This document shows positions 61,759 to 64,000 of a stretch of 64,000 nucleotides of DNA, in pieces. A program made the translations under genes and the position numbers. How positions within the stretch are numbered: the first letter of the stretch is position 1; each line of letters opens with the position of its first letter. A model generated the notes under the pieces. It searched no databases and was not told the DNA's origin. It saw nothing but the letters and a program-made list of their open reading frames with translations. Origin of the DNA: Prorocentrum cordatum (taxonomy: Eukaryota; Sar; Dinophyceae; Prorocentrales; Prorocentraceae); assembly GCA_963575745.1 (NCBI GenBank), contig CAUYUJ010014345.1, positions 342,501-406,500 on the forward strand, read 5' to 3'.

Positions 61759-63870
61759 TCATGACTTAGCTCTTCCATGGCCCATTCTCGGAGAGAGGGG
61801 GCCGGCGGCAGGGGGCGAAGCCCTTGCGGATATATTAAAACCATATTTCATATAGTACTCTGCCCCGTGCAAATGTGTTTCTTGAACGCAAAGAGCATCG
61901 AGGCGACGATTAACCATGTGCTGGATGAGCTCGTCAATCTTGATTGCAGGGCCCCCGCGGAGGCCTTCTACGTTCCACGCGCCGACTCGCTCAATCCGAC
62001 AAGGCGCGCAGAGCTGGCGGCGCGTATGCCAACCCAGCGATTGGAGAGCCTGTGGAGACGGACGCTCCAAGATTGGGGAAGACGCCGAAACGTGACTTGT
62101 ACATTGATCCGGCAATGGCGGAGGAAGTCTCGACGATGTTGGCGTTGAAGTGCTTGGTGAAACAGGCCCGTCAGATGCAGCATTGCCCTGGCCTGGCAGA
62201 GCGGGCGCGGTGGGGGGCAGAGAAGGTGGAGAAGCGGCCATGGTAGATGATGTTGTATGTCGTTCGTCTTCGGTGCCGAAGCCGTCGTCGACGCGGGCGC
62301 GCACGCGTGTTGACGGGGCCCGTTGGTAAGGAAATGGCGAAGAAGAAGTCGGTCTCGAAGGTGGCGTGAATGAAGCTGTTGAGGAACAGGTATCTTTGCC
62401 CTCTCCCACAGAAGCCGCGACGGAGGTAACCAAAGGAGCCGGTGGGGCAGATCTGTGGCCATCGCCCTGACAGTTCGGAGTCCTCAGAGCTGGTATGCAA
62501 GGAAATGATGTAGAAGAAGCCGGGGGAGTACATGAAGATGAAGATAAAGCAATCGAGGTATGCTCGTGATACTGCGGCCTGGTAGCTTTGCCCGCGCCTG
62601 CTGTAGAACATGAGCTCGATTTCGTAGGTATGAGCACGTCGGTGACTTTGCCCGGCACGCATCCAACACCATCCGGCTCAAGCGAAAAAGTATGAGGTGG
62701 TCCATCTCCAACGGCTCCGGTGTCAAGTCGAACCAGCCCTGACACAGACCCTGTTTCCTGCTTACCTTCACCTTTTGCCGAGCCCTTCATACCCCTGGCA
62801 GCTCTTTGCAGGATCGATGTATTTTTGCCGATCAGCTCAATTAGTTTGGGATGCCTCTGAAGTTCCTCCCAAACTTCCCTTCCAAAACCCCATTTCAGTG
62901 CAAGTTCGGATCCATGCGCGGATACGGTAACTGCAATATCGCCTCCCACATTCACGGTGCACGGCAACTCATCCGTGGAAACATTGATCCTGTAATCGTT
63001 TTGTAAATCTTCCTTCAACAAATATTTCAAGCCGAAGCAAATGTTCCGCGCCGCACGTACCCTTGGGGGCCGGTCCTCCGTAACCCAGATCTTGGTACCT
63101 GCGTGAGCCGCCCCGGACTTGCGCAGCAGCTTGACGGCCTGGTCGCGGTCGTCCTCGCCATTGAATTCCAGGAACAAGAGATTGCGGAATTCCCCTTTTG
63201 AGTAAACATCTCGCGTGGTCGGCGCCTTGAGCTCGTCCAAGGTATTTTGCAACCATGTTGAAACTGCGGAGAAAGAGTCAAACCCAGAAAGGTTGCCCAC
63301 GACTGCTGTTGCCAACCGTTTACCATCGTCATCAGCAGGCACACGTCTCGAGGAAAGTGGACGGAGGCCAAGTTGTTGAACTTGATGTTCTAAATCCCGG
63401 ACCTTAGATTCCAAAGCAGACGTCGTCGAAGTATGTGATGCTGACCTTGCCGAGGGCGGTTGTGAGTGGTAATAGGATTCCAATGCCTCCAGCCCGGTCT
63501 TGAACTCGTCGGCTGTGCTCATTAATGGCTCCACGGCGTTGCGGAGATCAGTTTGAGAAACGCCATGCTCTCTGATAGCAGCAATGTCTTGTTGAATAGG
63601 TCGCAACTCGTCCTTAATAAGCTTGCTGATGGCGTCGAGGGTTGGCAGACCTCCAGCAGGCGGGATACCCAGCAGAGGAAAAGGAAGAGGATGAGGCAAA
63701 TGCAATTGTCCTGAGGGGCCTGTTCCTGACGATCCGCTTGTTTTCAGGTCGTCGCCGTCTAACCCGTCCATTTCTTGCAATGGGCTGTGGATCCTGTGCT
63801 GCTTGGCCATCAATTGCTTGACCCGGGTACCTGGCATGCGCTTGTCGCCACAAGCGTCTGAAGAGGGCAT
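61759..63870 (-). CDS. LINE ORF1-like protein with coiled coil and RRM, running into endonuclease
   Basis: A 703-codon intact minus frame. Residues about 70-180 are helical with a coiled-coil pattern (KDELRPIQQDIAAIREHGV, ALESKVRDLEHQVQQLG). Residues about 190-285 look like an RNA-recognition motif (TAVVGNLSGFDSFSAVSTWL, FRNLLFLEFNGEDDRDQAVK). Then comes ICFGLKYLLKEDLQND, a long Ser/Pro/Thr-rich linker, and the start of an apurinic-type endonuclease (VGAWNVEGLRG, LDALCVQETHLHG) which stops after YYMKYGFNI. This is the nucleic-acid-binding part of a LINE, fused to the endonuclease. The element continues at 60,823 after the satellite insertion. ATG 63,870 is the chosen start; the 130 bp upstream may be the LINE 5' end. 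Confidence 0.8.
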   Translation of the reverse strand: MPSSDACGDKRMPGTRVKQLMAKQHRIHSPLQEMDGLDGDDLKTSGSSGTGPSGQLHLPHPLPFPLLGIPPAGGLPTLDAISKLIKDELRPIQQDIAAIREHGVSQTDLRNAVEPLMSTADEFKTGLEALESYYHSQPPSARSASHTSTTSALESKVRDLEHQVQQLGLRPLSSRRVPADDDGKRLATAVVGNLSGFDSFSAVSTWLQNTLDELKAPTTRDVYSKGEFRNLLFLEFNGEDDRDQAVKLLRKSGAAHAGTKIWVTEDRPPRVRAARNICFGLKYLLKEDLQNDYRINVSTDELPCTVNVGGDIAVTVSAHGSELALKWGFGREVWEELQRHPKLIELIGKNTSILQRAARGMKGSAKGEGKQETGSVSGLVRLDTGAVGDGPPHTFSLEPDGVGCVPGKVTDVLIPTKSSSCSTAGAGKATRPQYHEHTSIALSSSSCTPPASSTSFPCIPALRTPNCQGDGHRSAPPAPLVTSVAASVGEGKDTCSSTASFTPPSRPTSSSPFPYQRAPSTRVRARVDDGFGTEDERHTTSSTMAASPPSLPPTAPALPGQGNAASDGPVSPSTSTPTSSRLPPPLPDQCTSHVSASSPILERPSPQALQSLGWHTRRQLCAPCRIERVGAWNVEGLRGGPAIKIDELIQHMVNRRLDALCVQETHLHGAEYYMKYGFNISARASPPAAGPLSPRMGHGRAKS

Positions 63871-64000
63871 TGATATAGCGTCGAAGGGTAGGTGAGCTGG
63901 AAATGAGATGTGCGGAGAGTGTGAAGAGGGATGTGCTATGTGAGGACGTCTTGGATTAATCTCGGCGCGGCCGATCCAATTCGATGCTCGACGCGCAATT
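63871..64000. other. Upstream flank of the LINE
   Basis: Nothing recognised in the last 130 bp of the window. Confidence 0.4.

Overview
The window looks like nuclear DNA of a dinoflagellate (Alveolata). The evidence is: high GC; dense simple repeats; degenerate LINEs of a type I associate with dinoflagellates (RNase H tails, Cys/His knuckles, one with a methyltransferase-like tail); and introns with GC-AG as well as GT-AG boundaries, several of which look like introner elements (repeats that become introns). I see no tRNA, rRNA, CRISPR array or prokaryotic operon. The genus cannot be fixed from the sequence alone.

Backbone gene (minus strand, about 55.54 kb down to about 7.37 kb). One NRPS-like adenylation (A) domain followed by a peptidyl-carrier (PCP) domain is split into at least 14 small exons, E1 to E14, of 38-233 bp. 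The motifs run in order: A1 (E1), A2 (E2), A3 YTSGSTGRPKG (E5), the A4-A5 linker (E6), A5 NLYGATEGTV (E7), A6/A7 (E9), A8 split across the E9/E10 junction, A10 LPNGKANR (E12), the PCP attachment site LGGTSL (E13) and PCP helix III (E14). Apart from the E5/E6 junction, and less securely E6/E7, the exons join in phase without a stop. About 1.6 kb of coding sequence is spread over 48 kb. Introns range from 151 bp to 18 kb and hold nearly everything else in the window.

Region by region. 1-2.2 kb (+): tail of a LINE (RT end plus RNase H) with one in-frame TAG. 2.6-6.7 kb: TG, CTC, CAT and AGT microsatellites. 7.4-12.7 kb: E14-E12 with hairpin elements and a decayed RNase H fragment. 12.7-18.8 kb: a (GATGGT)n intron with a unique island at 16.3-17.5 kb. 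18.8-19.1 kb: E11 and E10 separated by a 151-bp introner. 20.6-22.6 kb (-): LINE 3' half with zinc-finger pairs and a methyltransferase-like domain. 23.5 kb: E9. 23.9-27.8 kb (-): a second decayed LINE. 28.6-30.5 kb: E8-E5, separated by introner-type repeats. 31.53-41.11 kb (+): a 9.6-kb TIR element, described below. 41.1-46.7 kb: GAC repeats, GCGCGC-rich dispersed modules and a minisatellite with an 89-90 bp unit. 46.7-48.3 kb: AT-rich repeats. 48.5-55.5 kb: E4-E1 among hairpin MITEs. 57.3-57.8 kb (-): a two-helix membrane ORF. 57.96-63.87 kb (-): a LINE with coiled coil, RRM, endonuclease and RT, broken by frameshifts and by a 73-bp satellite inside the endonuclease.

Most notable object: the 31,529-41,106 element. 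It has inverted ends (TAGGGGTCG...CGACCCCTA) inside a GAC microsatellite, homologous subterminal inverted blocks, and an array of AT-rich palindromes (TTTCAAATATTTGAAA type, about 32-bp period) between two long plus-strand genes. Gene A is transposase-like, has a C-terminal PHD-like finger and carries two in-frame stops. Gene B is an intact protein of about 1,000 residues that I do not recognise. The same palindrome occurs near both termini, which suggests a private recognition site. The second notable theme is intron birth: short inverted-repeat elements sit exactly between coding exons, and two introns have long direct duplications at AG|GT boundaries.
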